Positions 31,810 to 40,254 of a DNA stretch of 64,000 nt are shown one piece after another. The notes under the pieces were generated by a model. That model was not told the DNA's origin, did no database searches, and saw only the letters and a program-made list of their open reading frames with translations. The position numbers and the translations under genes are program-made. Position 1 is the first letter of the stretch; every line of letters begins with the position of its first letter. The stretch is from JAICYJ01 sp038212095 (lineage in GTDB: Bacteria > Actinomycetota > Thermoleophilia > Gaiellales > JAICJC01), in assembly GCA_038212095.1 (NCBI GenBank), contig JBBQUW010000006.1, positions 62,001 to 126,000 on the forward strand, in the 5' to 3' direction.

Positions 31810-32211
31810 TCAGCTCAGTTGCGCAAGCAGCGACTCGAAGTCGGCGACCTGGCGAAGGTCGACGATCTTGCCGCCGACGATGCGCACAATTTCGATCTCC
31901 GTGAACGCGACGCGCTTCCCGGTCGCGGGGCTGCCCATCAACTCCCCGTCATTGGTACCGGTCCAGGTGATACGAGCCGCGACCCACTCGCCGCTGGCGA
32001 ACACCTCCACGATCTCGGCTCTGAGATCAGGAAAAGCTGCCCGAAATGCTGCGTTCGCCTCCCGGAGCCCAGCGACAGACGGCTCGAACGACGGTGACAA
32101 TGTCGGTAGCGCCACAGCTGGATCAATCAACTGATCCACGACCTCGAACCGGCCGTCACATAGCCCCTCGATCAGCCGCCGGTACACCCGGATATTCACA
32201 GACTCACCCAC
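31810..32211 (-). CDS. SnoaL-like (NTF2-fold) protein
   Basis: A 133-residue SnoaL/ester-cyclase-type protein: YRRLIEGLCDGRFEVVDQLIDPAV at the start, FRAAFPDLRAEIVEVFASGEWVAARITWTGTNDGE in the middle and the FTEIEIVRIVGGKIVDLRQVADF strands at the end. This small alpha+beta barrel fold has many functions, so none is assigned. Starts are GTG (32211, or 32199). Confidence 0.85.
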   Translation of the reverse strand: MGESVNIRVYRRLIEGLCDGRFEVVDQLIDPAVALPTLSPSFEPSVAGLREANAAFRAAFPDLRAEIVEVFASGEWVAARITWTGTNDGELMGSPATGKRVAFTEIEIVRIVGGKIVDLRQVADFESLLAQLS

Positions 32212-32325
32212 GCGAGTCCGACCTTACACCTACGAACGGGCGGATTCCAGGTGCTAGCGCAACCCCCCCGCCAGAACGTACCTGCCGTCACTCAGGAACG
32301 CTCGTGTAGGCGGGCGTCGGCCCGT

Positions 32326-32331
32326 TATAAT
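32326..32331 (+). promoter_or_regulatory. Consensus -10 box of the M55 peptidase gene
   Basis: A perfect TATAAT sits 8 bp before the ATG at 32340, so transcription would start at or next to the start codon. This suggests a leaderless mRNA; no RBS is visible. Confidence 0.55.
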
Positions 32332-32339
32332 GTTGGCGA

Positions 32340-33311
32340 ATGGTCGTCGCAGTCAGCGTTGACATGGAGGGGGCGTCCCAGCTTCGGGGGGTGCGCGAGA
32401 TCTGGGGCTGTCTTCCTGAATACTGGGATACCGGTAAGCCTCGGCTCGAGGCGGACGTGTTCGCGGCCTGCCAGGGGCTGCTCGCCGGCGGCGCGTCGGA
32501 GCTGGTCGTGCTCGACAACCATGGCGGCAATACCGTCAATGTGTCCCCAGAGGCGCTCCCGGAGGGCGCGCCTCTCGAAACGTGGCGCGACTTCGACCTG
32601 CGCGATCACGGCGTGGACGCGACGTTCCAGGTGGGCTACCACCCTCGAGGTGGTGTCGATGGATTTCTGTCTCACACGTACGTTCCGGGGTTGCGGTTGA
32701 GGGTGAACGGCGAGCTGATCTCGGAGAGTCATGGTCGCGCGTGGGCGTCGGGTGTGCCGCTACTTGGCATCACCGGCAACGACCTCCACGGGCAGGCGAT
32801 TGGGTCCCTCTCGGACACCCCCTACCTGGTCGTCCAGCGGTCTCTCGGCCGGAGTGCGATGGAGCCGCTCTGGAACGTCGAAGAGGGCCTCGAGGCGATT
32901 CGTGAGTTCGCCGAGCGATGCATGCGTGACACCGCCTCCGCGCCACCGATTCGCTCACCGACGGATGGGACGTTCGAGGCCAGCATGCCGAACGGTCACG
33001 AGGCGGTCGATCTGATGGAGGCTGCCGGCTGGGCCCGGACCGGCGACGTGACCTTCGAAGTCCACTTCAAGAAGTGGTCGGACGCACGAGAGCCGCTCAC
33101 GGCCGCGATGAGCGCGGCCTTCGCCCCATTCGTCCCCTACTGGCTCGGCGGCTTCGACAGCGCCAAAGACGCGGCGGCGGCCGACCAGGAACGCGTCGCG
33201 CAACTGAGGCTGATTTTCGACGCCTGGGCGCAACAGTCGCAACCGCAATGGTGGGAAGAAAACGCCGACCCGCTCCCCCCAGACTCCGCGCAGGCCCTCC
33301 CGGCGCGCTGA
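32340..33311 (+). CDS. M55-family D-aminopeptidase-like protein
   Basis: A 323-residue protein of the DppA/M55 zinc peptidase family, which releases D-amino acids from peptides. The N terminus has the metal-binding VSVDMEGAS, followed by VLDNHGG and further conserved HGRAWASG and GITGNDLH motifs. The protein is about 50 residues longer than DppA at its C terminus. With the M24 peptidase, Lrp regulator and permease it suggests use of peptides or modified amino acids. Likely translated from a leaderless transcript. Confidence 0.88.
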   Translation: MVVAVSVDMEGASQLRGVREIWGCLPEYWDTGKPRLEADVFAACQGLLAGGASELVVLDNHGGNTVNVSPEALPEGAPLETWRDFDLRDHGVDATFQVGYHPRGGVDGFLSHTYVPGLRLRVNGELISESHGRAWASGVPLLGITGNDLHGQAIGSLSDTPYLVVQRSLGRSAMEPLWNVEEGLEAIREFAERCMRDTASAPPIRSPTDGTFEASMPNGHEAVDLMEAAGWARTGDVTFEVHFKKWSDAREPLTAAMSAAFAPFVPYWLGGFDSAKDAAAADQERVAQLRLIFDAWAQQSQPQWWEENADPLPPDSAQALPAR

Positions 33312-33478
33312 GGACGAGAATCGGGGCGAGCGGGCTCATGACCTGGCATTCGAAAACCGCGGAGCCTCCGTCGTTCGCTAGAGCAAATCTCAAGCGCGCG
33401 GGCCTCGGGGCCATTGCGAAACTCCGATGTGCGCGCACCGGTGTGACTGCTTTGATTTGCATGCCGACCGAACCCAAT

Positions 33479-34039
33479 CTAGGGCGAGCGCTGAAGGTGC
33501 CGCAGCAGCATGACATCGCGGATCAGGTTACGGCTGAGCCGCATCTCGTAGCGGGAAAGCTTGGAAAGGGTATCGCCGGCGCTTGCGCCTCTTGCAAAGG
33601 CTCTGCCGATCGCTGGGGCCCCCTTTTTGCGAGCCTGCTGAACATCTTCGAGCGTTGCTCGCCCATCTTCCGAGAGTCGCGCGTAGAAGGCAGCGGAGTC
33701 AGTCCATGCACTCTCTAGCCCTGCCAGCCGCTCGGCGTGGAACTCCCACAACAGGATTCCCGTCTCAATTCGGGCTACCCGTCGGAGCCGCCAGGCTTGG
33801 GAAACGATGCGATCCGCGATCTCTAATTCCAGCGACCCGCTGGGTCGCAAGTCGCTGTTTAGTGCGTCGGCAAACCGTCGGTAATCCTCGGCGTCCTCGT
33901 CGGGCATAAGCGGAATCTCCGTCCGAAATCCGTGACGAAGGCCGTTATAACGGCTTATCTCCTTGCCCTGACTTGTGCGTGGACCGGTTGAAAGCTGGGC
34001 GTTACGCTGGTTGGCTAGAATCTGCTTATCGCTTGACAT
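33479..34039 (-). CDS. Hypothetical protein of the 'NRRNAQxSTGP' family
   Basis: A 186-residue protein with the opening ILANQRNAQLSTGPRTSQGKE followed by YNGLRHGFRTE, a signature of a widespread uncharacterised bacterial family often found near mobile DNA. The rest is helical and charged. The ATG at 34039 has AGGAG about 12 nt upstream. It lies downstream of the frameshifted helicase gene on the same strand. Base composition is lower in GC than the backbone. Confidence 0.75.
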   Translation of the reverse strand: MSSDKQILANQRNAQLSTGPRTSQGKEISRYNGLRHGFRTEIPLMPDEDAEDYRRFADALNSDLRPSGSLELEIADRIVSQAWRLRRVARIETGILLWEFHAERLAGLESAWTDSAAFYARLSEDGRATLEDVQQARKKGAPAIGRAFARGASAGDTLSKLSRYEMRLSRNLIRDVMLLRHLQRSP

Positions 34040-34188
34040 GCTATTTTGGCTCCTGGTGCGCGCGCGCAACCCCGCGCGCAGTCTCGAACATCGGTGAAAA
34101 CAATCTTTTCATTGTTCAAGTGGAATGAGATATAGAATCCCAAGCGTATCGATTTTACCCGCAGAACAGCGCGTTTGTGCGTCCCTGC

Positions 34189-35717
34189 TCACGTATAGCT
34201 CACCGTCTGATAGGCAGTGCGCCGCATTGCCCGCTCGGCGCGAGCGCGGGTCGCGATCGACCCTGCAGATGCCATATGCTCCAGCTCGGCCGCGATCGCC
34301 GGCGCAGCACGCCCCATAACGAGAAGAGCGCTCTGGCATTCGATGATATACAGCAACTCGTCAATCAGGCAATCACAGTCGGCATGATCTTCAGGGCCGG
34401 GCAGCTGGAGGGCCGAACGGTTGACGCACGATACTCGGTCGGGCTCGGGCATGTCTCTCTCCAATAAGTCGGCGGTGGTGTCGGTAGTGACGGGCGCAGG
34501 TGAAACTCTCCAGCCTACGCCGGAGTTGGTAGGGGTTTGACCCCCGGCCGCCACTGCCGTCACCGGCGTCACGTGTCGTTGCGGCTTCACTTCGGGCCGA
34601 TCCCCTTCCAGACGCGGCGCTGTCCGACCCAGCGTCGCGCGGTGGCCACGCCGGCGGAGAGCCTGCGTGAAAGCGGCTTTCGAGACAGGATCAGCGCCCG
34701 CGGTGGCGCACCATCGAGTGTAGGTTGCAAGCAGGGCCTCGAGCCGGGCCTCTTTCCCCGGGCCTGTTACACAGGCCGCGTCCAAGAAGGCGCCGACGCT
34801 ATCCATCTCGGCGCGGTACTGCGCCGTTGCTGCCGTCACCGCGGCTGGCGGTAGAAGACCTTCACGCTGCCATGCCATACATCCCCTTACCGCCCAGGCC
34901 AAGACCCCCGGGGCCTCGCATGCAAGTTGGCGTCCGAGGGTGCGATCGCGCTGTGCCGGCGGAACCGAGTGTCGGAACGGGATGGTTTGGATCCGCCGCC
35001 AGATGGCATCGTCGCCACTTCGCACTCTAGGCGGATGGTTCGTCGCGAGCCATAGTTTGAATTGGGGCTGGAATTCAAAGGATTCACGGTATAAAACCGC
35101 GCCGAGATAGTGTCTTCGCCGACCAGTCGTTTTACAAGTGTCTGGTCCAGTTCACTGTCAAGCCCTGCCTCTACCGCTGTTACCAGCCTTGAACCAGGCA
35201 GGCGCGCAAGGTCGTTACTCGGCTTGTCTCCGCGACTCGCCAGTATGGTTTGAACAGGGGTCTGCATGGCGTACTCACCAAGAACGGTTCTTAAGCACTC
35301 CAACAGCGTCGACTTGCCGTTTGCGCCTCGTCCCATGAGAATGAAAAGTACCTGCTCGCTGGTGTCGCCGGTAAGCGTGTAACCAATCGCGCGCTGCAGG
35401 TATGCGGTCAACTCCCCGTCGCCCTGGAACACTTTGTCGAGAAAGCCGATAAAAGCCGGACAGCGCGCTTTTTCATCGTAGTCCAAAGGCGTGAGCCGCG
35501 TAATCATGTCAGCGCGCCGATGCGGTTGAAGCTGCCCCGTCTCCAGGTTCAGCGTTCCGTTTCGGACGTTGAGCAGCATAGGGTCACGATCGAAGGCGGC
35601 CGGCGTCGCGACCACCGGCTCTTCGGTGGCCGCGACAGCGATCATGTTCTTTAATGCCGAGTAGCTCTCCGATCGGCGCGCGTGGCTGAGTAATTCCTTG
35701 CTAGACATGATCGGCAC
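34189..35717 (-). pseudogene. P4-type phage/plasmid primase-helicase, frameshifted
   Basis: The C-terminal helicase part of a D5/P4-type replication protein: DPMLLNVRNGTLNL, Walker A LMGRGANGKSTLLE and LVGEDTISARF in one frame, then YRESFEFQPQFKLWLATNH in another. The switch falls at the four-A run 35093-35096, where one missing base explains the break (family consensus F-L-Y at this point). The 5' end overlaps the primase gene by 17 bp in a different frame, so the parts may once have been a single protein. It would drive element replication if functional. Confidence 0.75.
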
Positions 35718-36693
35718 TTTCGCTGCTGATTGAGCGGGCCGTCAGCTTCGCTCGTTGGAGGACTATGCCGATTTCATCTCGACGCCACCGTCTCTCGTCC
35801 CAGTAGTACCATTCGTTGTAGTGGGTGACGTAGCGGAGATCCTGCCCGTGCCGGGCGACCAACCGTTCCGCGTTACCTGCATCCGTAAACGGGGCGCGCC
35901 CAAGCCCCGCCGGAAGATCCAACCATTCAGTTACGCTGCTCGCTGTCCCGTGGCCGATGATTGAAGCGAGGGTGGGAAAGCCGGTTGCCTCTAGACCCTG
36001 TCGCAAGCGGTTGACCGTGCTCGAGACGGCTTTGTGTCTGTCCTTAAGATCGTCGTCCTGGGCCGCCTCCACAACCACGGCCACGAGCTCGCGGACGCGC
36101 TCTTCGCCCCAGTCTGCGCGAAGAAGCATCCCGGCGAGGGCAAGAGTCGCATAGTGGCGACTGCCGGGCGCCGGCCACGCACGGGCCAGCAACGTGGCCG
36201 CGGCGACCATTCGCGTTGCCGCGTCGAGCTCCTGCGGCGACACCAGCGCGGGCTGCTCGTAGCGATGCCACGCGATCGCCTCGCCGCTGGGGTGGCGGCT
36301 GGGTGGGAAGACGGTCTGGGCTTTGTCGGTACGCATCTCCACCAGCATCACCCCCGTGGTGTCCTTGTAACCAACGTGGCGCGGAACCGGGGACGCGACG
36401 TAGAGACGGTGTGACCGCGGCCGACTGGGCCGCCCGAAGATCGAGCCGGTGGCCGGCAGGAAAGCGTCGGCGACGGTGATCGCTTCCGGCTGATCCAAGT
36501 CCACGTCAACGAGACCGCCCGACGCGCTCCCAAGTCGTACACCAATATTCATCGGCTCATGTTCTGAAAACGAGAACGGCACTTGGTTTGTAAGCTGCCA
36601 CTCCGGTAGTAACGGCACCTTTTGTCCGGGCCGCACCGGAAGTGTCGACCACCCGCGTGCACCGTAACTGTAGTCGTACTCCAACGTGTTCAT
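35701..36693 (-). CDS. Bifunctional primase/polymerase N-terminal domain protein
   Basis: A 330-residue protein with an N-terminal prim-pol domain (YGARGWSTLPVRPGQKVPLL, GGLVDVDLDQPEA, RPRSHRLYVAS) used by actinobacterial integrative elements to start their replication. It ends in a D5_N-like segment (VARHGQDLRYVTHYNEWYYWDERRW) that normally runs on into the helicase. Here it stops at 35701 and the helicase continues in another frame. The ATG overlaps the stop of the excisionase gene (ATGA). Confidence 0.82.
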   Translation of the reverse strand: MNTLEYDYSYGARGWSTLPVRPGQKVPLLPEWQLTNQVPFSFSEHEPMNIGVRLGSASGGLVDVDLDQPEAITVADAFLPATGSIFGRPSRPRSHRLYVASPVPRHVGYKDTTGVMLVEMRTDKAQTVFPPSRHPSGEAIAWHRYEQPALVSPQELDAATRMVAAATLLARAWPAPGSRHYATLALAGMLLRADWGEERVRELVAVVVEAAQDDDLKDRHKAVSSTVNRLRQGLEATGFPTLASIIGHGTASSVTEWLDLPAGLGRAPFTDAGNAERLVARHGQDLRYVTHYNEWYYWDERRWRRDEIGIVLQRAKLTARSISSESADHV

Positions 36694-36914
36694 GACACCT
36701 GCCCCGTCACGTTAAGCATGGCGTCAATTGCGCTTCGCGGGATCCGTAGGCTGCGACCTATCCTCACGGCTGGAATGTACCCGCTGCGTACGCCTTCGTA
36801 CGCAGACGTGCGTGAGATTCTTAATAACTGTGCGACCTCCTCAACGGTAAGAACCACCGCCCGCCCGCTCGCCGGATCTGATGCCTCAACGAAACCTCTT
36901 GGACTAGACATCAC
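36690..36914 (-). CDS. xis: Excisionase-like HTH protein (element 2)
   Basis: A 74-residue MerR/excisionase-type DNA-binding protein: LTVEEVAQLLRISRTSAYEGVRSGYIPAVRIGRSLRIPRSAIDAML. It directs excision with the divergent integrase and overlaps the prim-pol gene by 4 bp, forming an xis-rep operon as in pSAM2-type elements. Two adjacent ATGs (36914, 36911) are possible. Confidence 0.88.
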   Translation of the reverse strand: MMSSPRGFVEASDPASGRAVVLTVEEVAQLLRISRTSAYEGVRSGYIPAVRIGRSLRIPRSAIDAMLNVTGQVS

Positions 36915-36927
36915 TCAGGTGTCCTTT

Positions 36928-36969
36928 CTGTAGTTTTCAACGACTGACTTGCTTACAAAGGCACTACAG
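36928..36969. promoter_or_regulatory. Inverted repeat in the xis/int intergenic region
   Basis: CTGTAGT (36928) and ACTACAG (36963) form a 7-bp inverted repeat separated by 28 bp, located between the divergent excisionase and integrase genes. Possible operator or promoter element. Confidence 0.4.
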
Positions 36970-37064
36970 GAATGGTACGGCATCTGCTATATTCCGGACA
37001 TGTCAGACGGACGGTCCAGCACTACGGACACCCACGGCGTGGCCCCGTCAGAGAGGCCAGGAGC

Positions 37065-38207
37065 GTGAGGGGGAGGGTCGGCAAGCGCGGGCAGTCGTAC
37101 TACTTCGTCGTGGATCAACCGCGGTCAGGCGGCAAGCGCAAGCAGATGTGGCGGGGCGGCTTCCGAACCAAGCGCGAGGCGCAGGAGGCACTTCACCAAG
37201 TCGTCGACCGGCTACGCCGCGGTGAGTTTGTAGAGCCGTCCAAGGTCACGCTCGGTTTGTTCCTCACAGAAACGTGGCTGCCGCACATGCGATCGCAGCT
37301 CCGGCCCGCCACTTGGGAAAGCTACGACCGAAACATCCGCGTCCACGTCGTCCCGACTATCGGCGACATCCCGCTCCAGCGCCTTACCGCGGTCGACCTC
37401 GACCACCTGTACGCGCGTCTACTTGCCTCCGGGCGCCGAGACGGCAAGCCGCTGTCGCCCCGTAGCGTCCGCTACGTCCACACGATCTTGCACGGCGCGC
37501 TCGCCTACGCTGGGCGCAAGAACCTCGTCACCCGCACCGTCGCTGACTTGGCAGACCCGCCCAAGGGAACATCAGCCTCTCCCGCCGATCGGCGGGTGTG
37601 GACGCCGGAGGAACTACAGCGATTCCTGCAGCACGTTGCAGCCAACCGCCTGGCAGCCCTCTGGCTGGTGCTCGCGACCACCGGCATGCGCCGCGGGGAA
37701 GTGCTCGGCCTTCACTGGGGCGACATCGACCTCGACCACGGCAACCTCGCTATCCGCCGCACCCTCGTCCAGGTGGGGAACACAGTCGAGTGGTCGACCC
37801 CGAAGACCAGCTCCGGTCGACGCACCATCTCCATCGACCCGGCCACCGTGGCAGCGCTGCGAGAACATCGCGCTCGCCAAGCGGAGGAACGCCTGGCTCT
37901 GGGCCCGGCCTACGTGGATGAAGGCCTCGTGTTTGCGCGGGAGGATGGCAAACCGATTCACCCCGAGCGCCTTTCCAAGTCCTTCAGGGCCCATGCCCGC
38001 TCGGCCGGCTTGCCACCGATCCGCCTTCACGATCTTCGCCACGGCTGGGCATCCCACGCCGTCGCCGCCGGCGTCGACCTTCGCACCGTATCAAGTCGGC
38101 TGGGGCACGCAGACGCTGGTTTCACCATGCGTGTCTATGCCCATCAGATCCATGAAGCGGAGGCGCGTGCAGCGAACACCGTTGCGTCACTCTTGCTTGG
38201 CCGCTAA
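37065..38207 (+). CDS. int: Tyrosine recombinase / integrase (element 2)
   Basis: A 380-residue tyrosine integrase with an AP2-like arm-binding N terminus (KRGQSYYFVVDQPRSGGKRKQ), a core-binding domain (about 60-160) and the catalytic domain: Arg in TTGMRRGEVLGL, HxxR in LHDLRHGWASH, His in LGHADAG and Tyr in MRVYAHQ. The GTG at 37065 is preferred because AGGAG lies 5 nt upstream; in-frame starts reach back to 36972. It is divergent from the excisionase. It is unrelated in detail to the element 1 integrase. Confidence 0.92.
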   Translation: MRGRVGKRGQSYYFVVDQPRSGGKRKQMWRGGFRTKREAQEALHQVVDRLRRGEFVEPSKVTLGLFLTETWLPHMRSQLRPATWESYDRNIRVHVVPTIGDIPLQRLTAVDLDHLYARLLASGRRDGKPLSPRSVRYVHTILHGALAYAGRKNLVTRTVADLADPPKGTSASPADRRVWTPEELQRFLQHVAANRLAALWLVLATTGMRRGEVLGLHWGDIDLDHGNLAIRRTLVQVGNTVEWSTPKTSSGRRTISIDPATVAALREHRARQAEERLALGPAYVDEGLVFAREDGKPIHPERLSKSFRAHARSAGLPPIRLHDLRHGWASHAVAAGVDLRTVSSRLGHADAGFTMRVYAHQIHEAEARAANTVASLLLGR

Positions 38208-38281
38208 CGAGATTGCTCGTGCTCCGGCAACGAGCGGTTGGAGGGGCGCTCTGCGAGCAGCTGCTCGTTGGTGGTACTCAT
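38204..38281 (-). CDS. Small hypothetical ORF
   Basis: A 25-residue ORF (starts MSTTNEQLLAERPSN) whose ATG overlaps the stop of the upstream small zinc-ribbon gene and whose stop overlaps the integrase stop tail to tail. Not recognised; it may be a real short peptide or chance. Confidence 0.3.
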   Translation of the reverse strand: MSTTNEQLLAERPSNRSLPEHEQSR

Positions 38282-38496
38282 GCGGTGGACTCCTTGGCCG
38301 CGAAGCGGCGGTTGCGCTCGGACTCGGCGTGGCACGCCAGGCAAACGGTCGAAACGATGTAGTGGCCATCCGACGCGAACGTCGCCAGCGGGTAGTTCTC
38401 GGGATCCTTGGCGCGGCCACACCCCACGCACCCGCGCGACATGACCGCCCGAGCGAATGGGTTGGCGGGATCGAGCGTGGCACGGTGAACGTCCAT
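38278..38496 (-). CDS. Small zinc-ribbon (CxxC..CxxC) protein
   Basis: A 72-residue protein with CVGCGRAKDPENYP and CLACHAESERNRR, a pair of CxxC knuckles resembling small phage HNH/recombination-endonuclease-VII-type zinc modules, although no HNH motif is seen. Located between the integrase and the restriction system; function unknown. Confidence 0.6.
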   Translation of the reverse strand: MDVHRATLDPANPFARAVMSRGCVGCGRAKDPENYPLATFASDGHYIVSTVCLACHAESERNRRFAAKESTA

Positions 38497-38628
38497 ACCC
38501 CCGTCATACCCGATCCACTACACCCCGCGCGGCGCCCGTGTCGGAGACGCGTTCAACGCGCGTTGCTGGTGACGCCTGATTCAGCGTCCGCGTCGCCTGG
38601 CCCCGCCGCCAACGCGATGGGGAGGGGG

Positions 38629-40254
38629 TTAGCGAGCCCCGTCGAGTGCATCGTGGATCAGTGCTTCCAACGCCCGCGCTCGCGCCGACTGCTCACTCGC
38701 CAAAGCGGTCTCCAGCTTGTCGCATAGCGCCATCAGCTCGTCCATCTTCGCAACAATCCGGCGCTGTTCGCCAAGGGGCGGCAGTGGGATGGGCAACTCG
38801 AAGAGATCCGCGGTCGCCAACCGCCCAGTTCCATGGGTGGAGCGCTCAACCATACCCAGAATGACATCCCGCATTCCTTTTGTCAGAAGGAGGAGGATGT
38901 CTTGCAAACGGTCGTCGAACGGGACCAACGCCTTCATGTCCTGATTGATCGTGACCTCGGCGGTCGTCAGGGCAGTAGGGAATGAGTGAGCAAGGATCAT
39001 TCCGCGGACGACCATCAGTAGCGACCCCGGCGGTATACGCTTTACAGCAGAGCCGGAGACAGCGGCTTCACTGATGTGGTCAATAGCATCCCCGATCCGG
39101 TCTCTTTTCATATCTTTCGGCGTCACCCAAGGTATCGGGCCGTTCCAGTACTCAGGCCGTGACTTGCTTGGCGTGCCGCCGCCGAGCACACGGCCGAGCC
39201 GGCTAAGGGTCGTCCACGACCAGCCACCGGGCAGATCCCACGTGCCGCTATAGCCCGCGAGTGCGCGACCTCCAAGTAGCTCACTTACCGGGACGTCCTC
39301 CCGATCCTGCGGTATCAACCCACCGGCGACCGCTATGTCCAAGATCGACCGCCGCACCTCAGCCAAATGCTTGGGTTTCGTGATGAGTCGCGGCGAGGTG
39401 TTCAGGAAGAATCGAACGTGTGCGGCCTTGTCGCCGTCCTGATCGGGTACTGCGAGACGATGGAGGGAGACAGCGCGCAGTGCGTCCCGCCGCGACTCAC
39501 AATCGGCCTGCGCAGCCTCCAGCTGGTCGCATAGCGCCATAAGCTCGTCCATCTTCGCAACAATCTGGCGCTGCTCCGACAGCGGGGGGAGCAGCACTGC
39601 ATGCGAGAGAAACGGTCCGCGGTTGATGTGCATCATGGCCAAGCCGTGGGCGTGTTGGCTCTGCGCAAGCTGGCGGACTTCGTGCCTCAGCAACCAGTAC
39701 AGGAACTCCCGCGTCACAGCCTCGGGGTTTGGCACTACTTTGAATATGTGCTGGTTAACCACTCCTTGCGGACCATTCCAGATGAACGTGTCCAATGTGG
39801 CAGACCAAGAAACGAGCAGGTCCCCAGGGTCCGCCAAGTTGTCTTCTGAAAAGTCACCTTCGGTGAAGTTGTAGTCACTACTCATCCCCGAGAGATTCTG
39901 GATGCGGATGATTGGCCGCCCAGTCTTGGCCCAGTCACTCGGCTTAAAGGCCAGCCCGTTGACGTAGAGGCCGGTGTTCGCCAGCAGAGTGGCCAACCAC
40001 CCGCGAGGTGCGTCGTCCGGCGACGGAGCCGATCCGGCTATCGCCCAGCGGTACCTTGGCCGTGTGCTGACCAGTGCTTCCATCCCGAGATGGATGCGCG
40101 CGAGGCTGACTGGATCAGGACCGAGCGCCTCAGGAGCCGACCCGGTAAGTGCGCCCTTGACGGCTAACTCCACTATGAATGGTCGGATGTCCCGCACTGC
40201 GCTCGGCGCTTCGGATACGCGCTCGAACTCCCGCAACAGCAGTTCGGCCCTCAC
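38629..40254 (-). CDS. hsdS: Type I restriction-modification specificity subunit
   Basis: A 541-residue HsdS with two target-recognition domains (about 80-230 and 330-490), each followed by a near-identical helical spacer LPPLxEQRxIVAKMDELMALCD. It sets the bipartite recognition sequence for HsdM and HsdR. The ATG overlaps the hsdM stop by 4 bp, and the gene order is hsdR-hsdM-hsdS on the minus strand. The spacer coding sequences are repeated at DNA level, which would allow domain shuffling. Confidence 0.93.
   Translation of the reverse strand: MRAELLLREFERVSEAPSAVRDIRPFIVELAVKGALTGSAPEALGPDPVSLARIHLGMEALVSTRPRYRWAIAGSAPSPDDAPRGWLATLLANTGLYVNGLAFKPSDWAKTGRPIIRIQNLSGMSSDYNFTEGDFSEDNLADPGDLLVSWSATLDTFIWNGPQGVVNQHIFKVVPNPEAVTREFLYWLLRHEVRQLAQSQHAHGLAMMHINRGPFLSHAVLLPPLSEQRQIVAKMDELMALCDQLEAAQADCESRRDALRAVSLHRLAVPDQDGDKAAHVRFFLNTSPRLITKPKHLAEVRRSILDIAVAGGLIPQDREDVPVSELLGGRALAGYSGTWDLPGGWSWTTLSRLGRVLGGGTPSKSRPEYWNGPIPWVTPKDMKRDRIGDAIDHISEAAVSGSAVKRIPPGSLLMVVRGMILAHSFPTALTTAEVTINQDMKALVPFDDRLQDILLLLTKGMRDVILGMVERSTHGTGRLATADLFELPIPLPPLGEQRRIVAKMDELMALCDKLETALASEQSARARALEALIHDALDGAR
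38721..38769. repeat. Direct repeat in hsdS, copy 1
   Basis: A stretch of about 49 bp encoding the IVAKMDELMALCD spacer, nearly identical (about three differences) to 39538-39586. Recombination between the copies could delete or swap a target-recognition domain. Confidence 0.75.
39538..39586. repeat. Direct repeat in hsdS, copy 2
   Basis: Second copy of the spacer-coding repeat, lying after the first target-recognition domain of HsdS in the reading direction. Confidence 0.75.
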
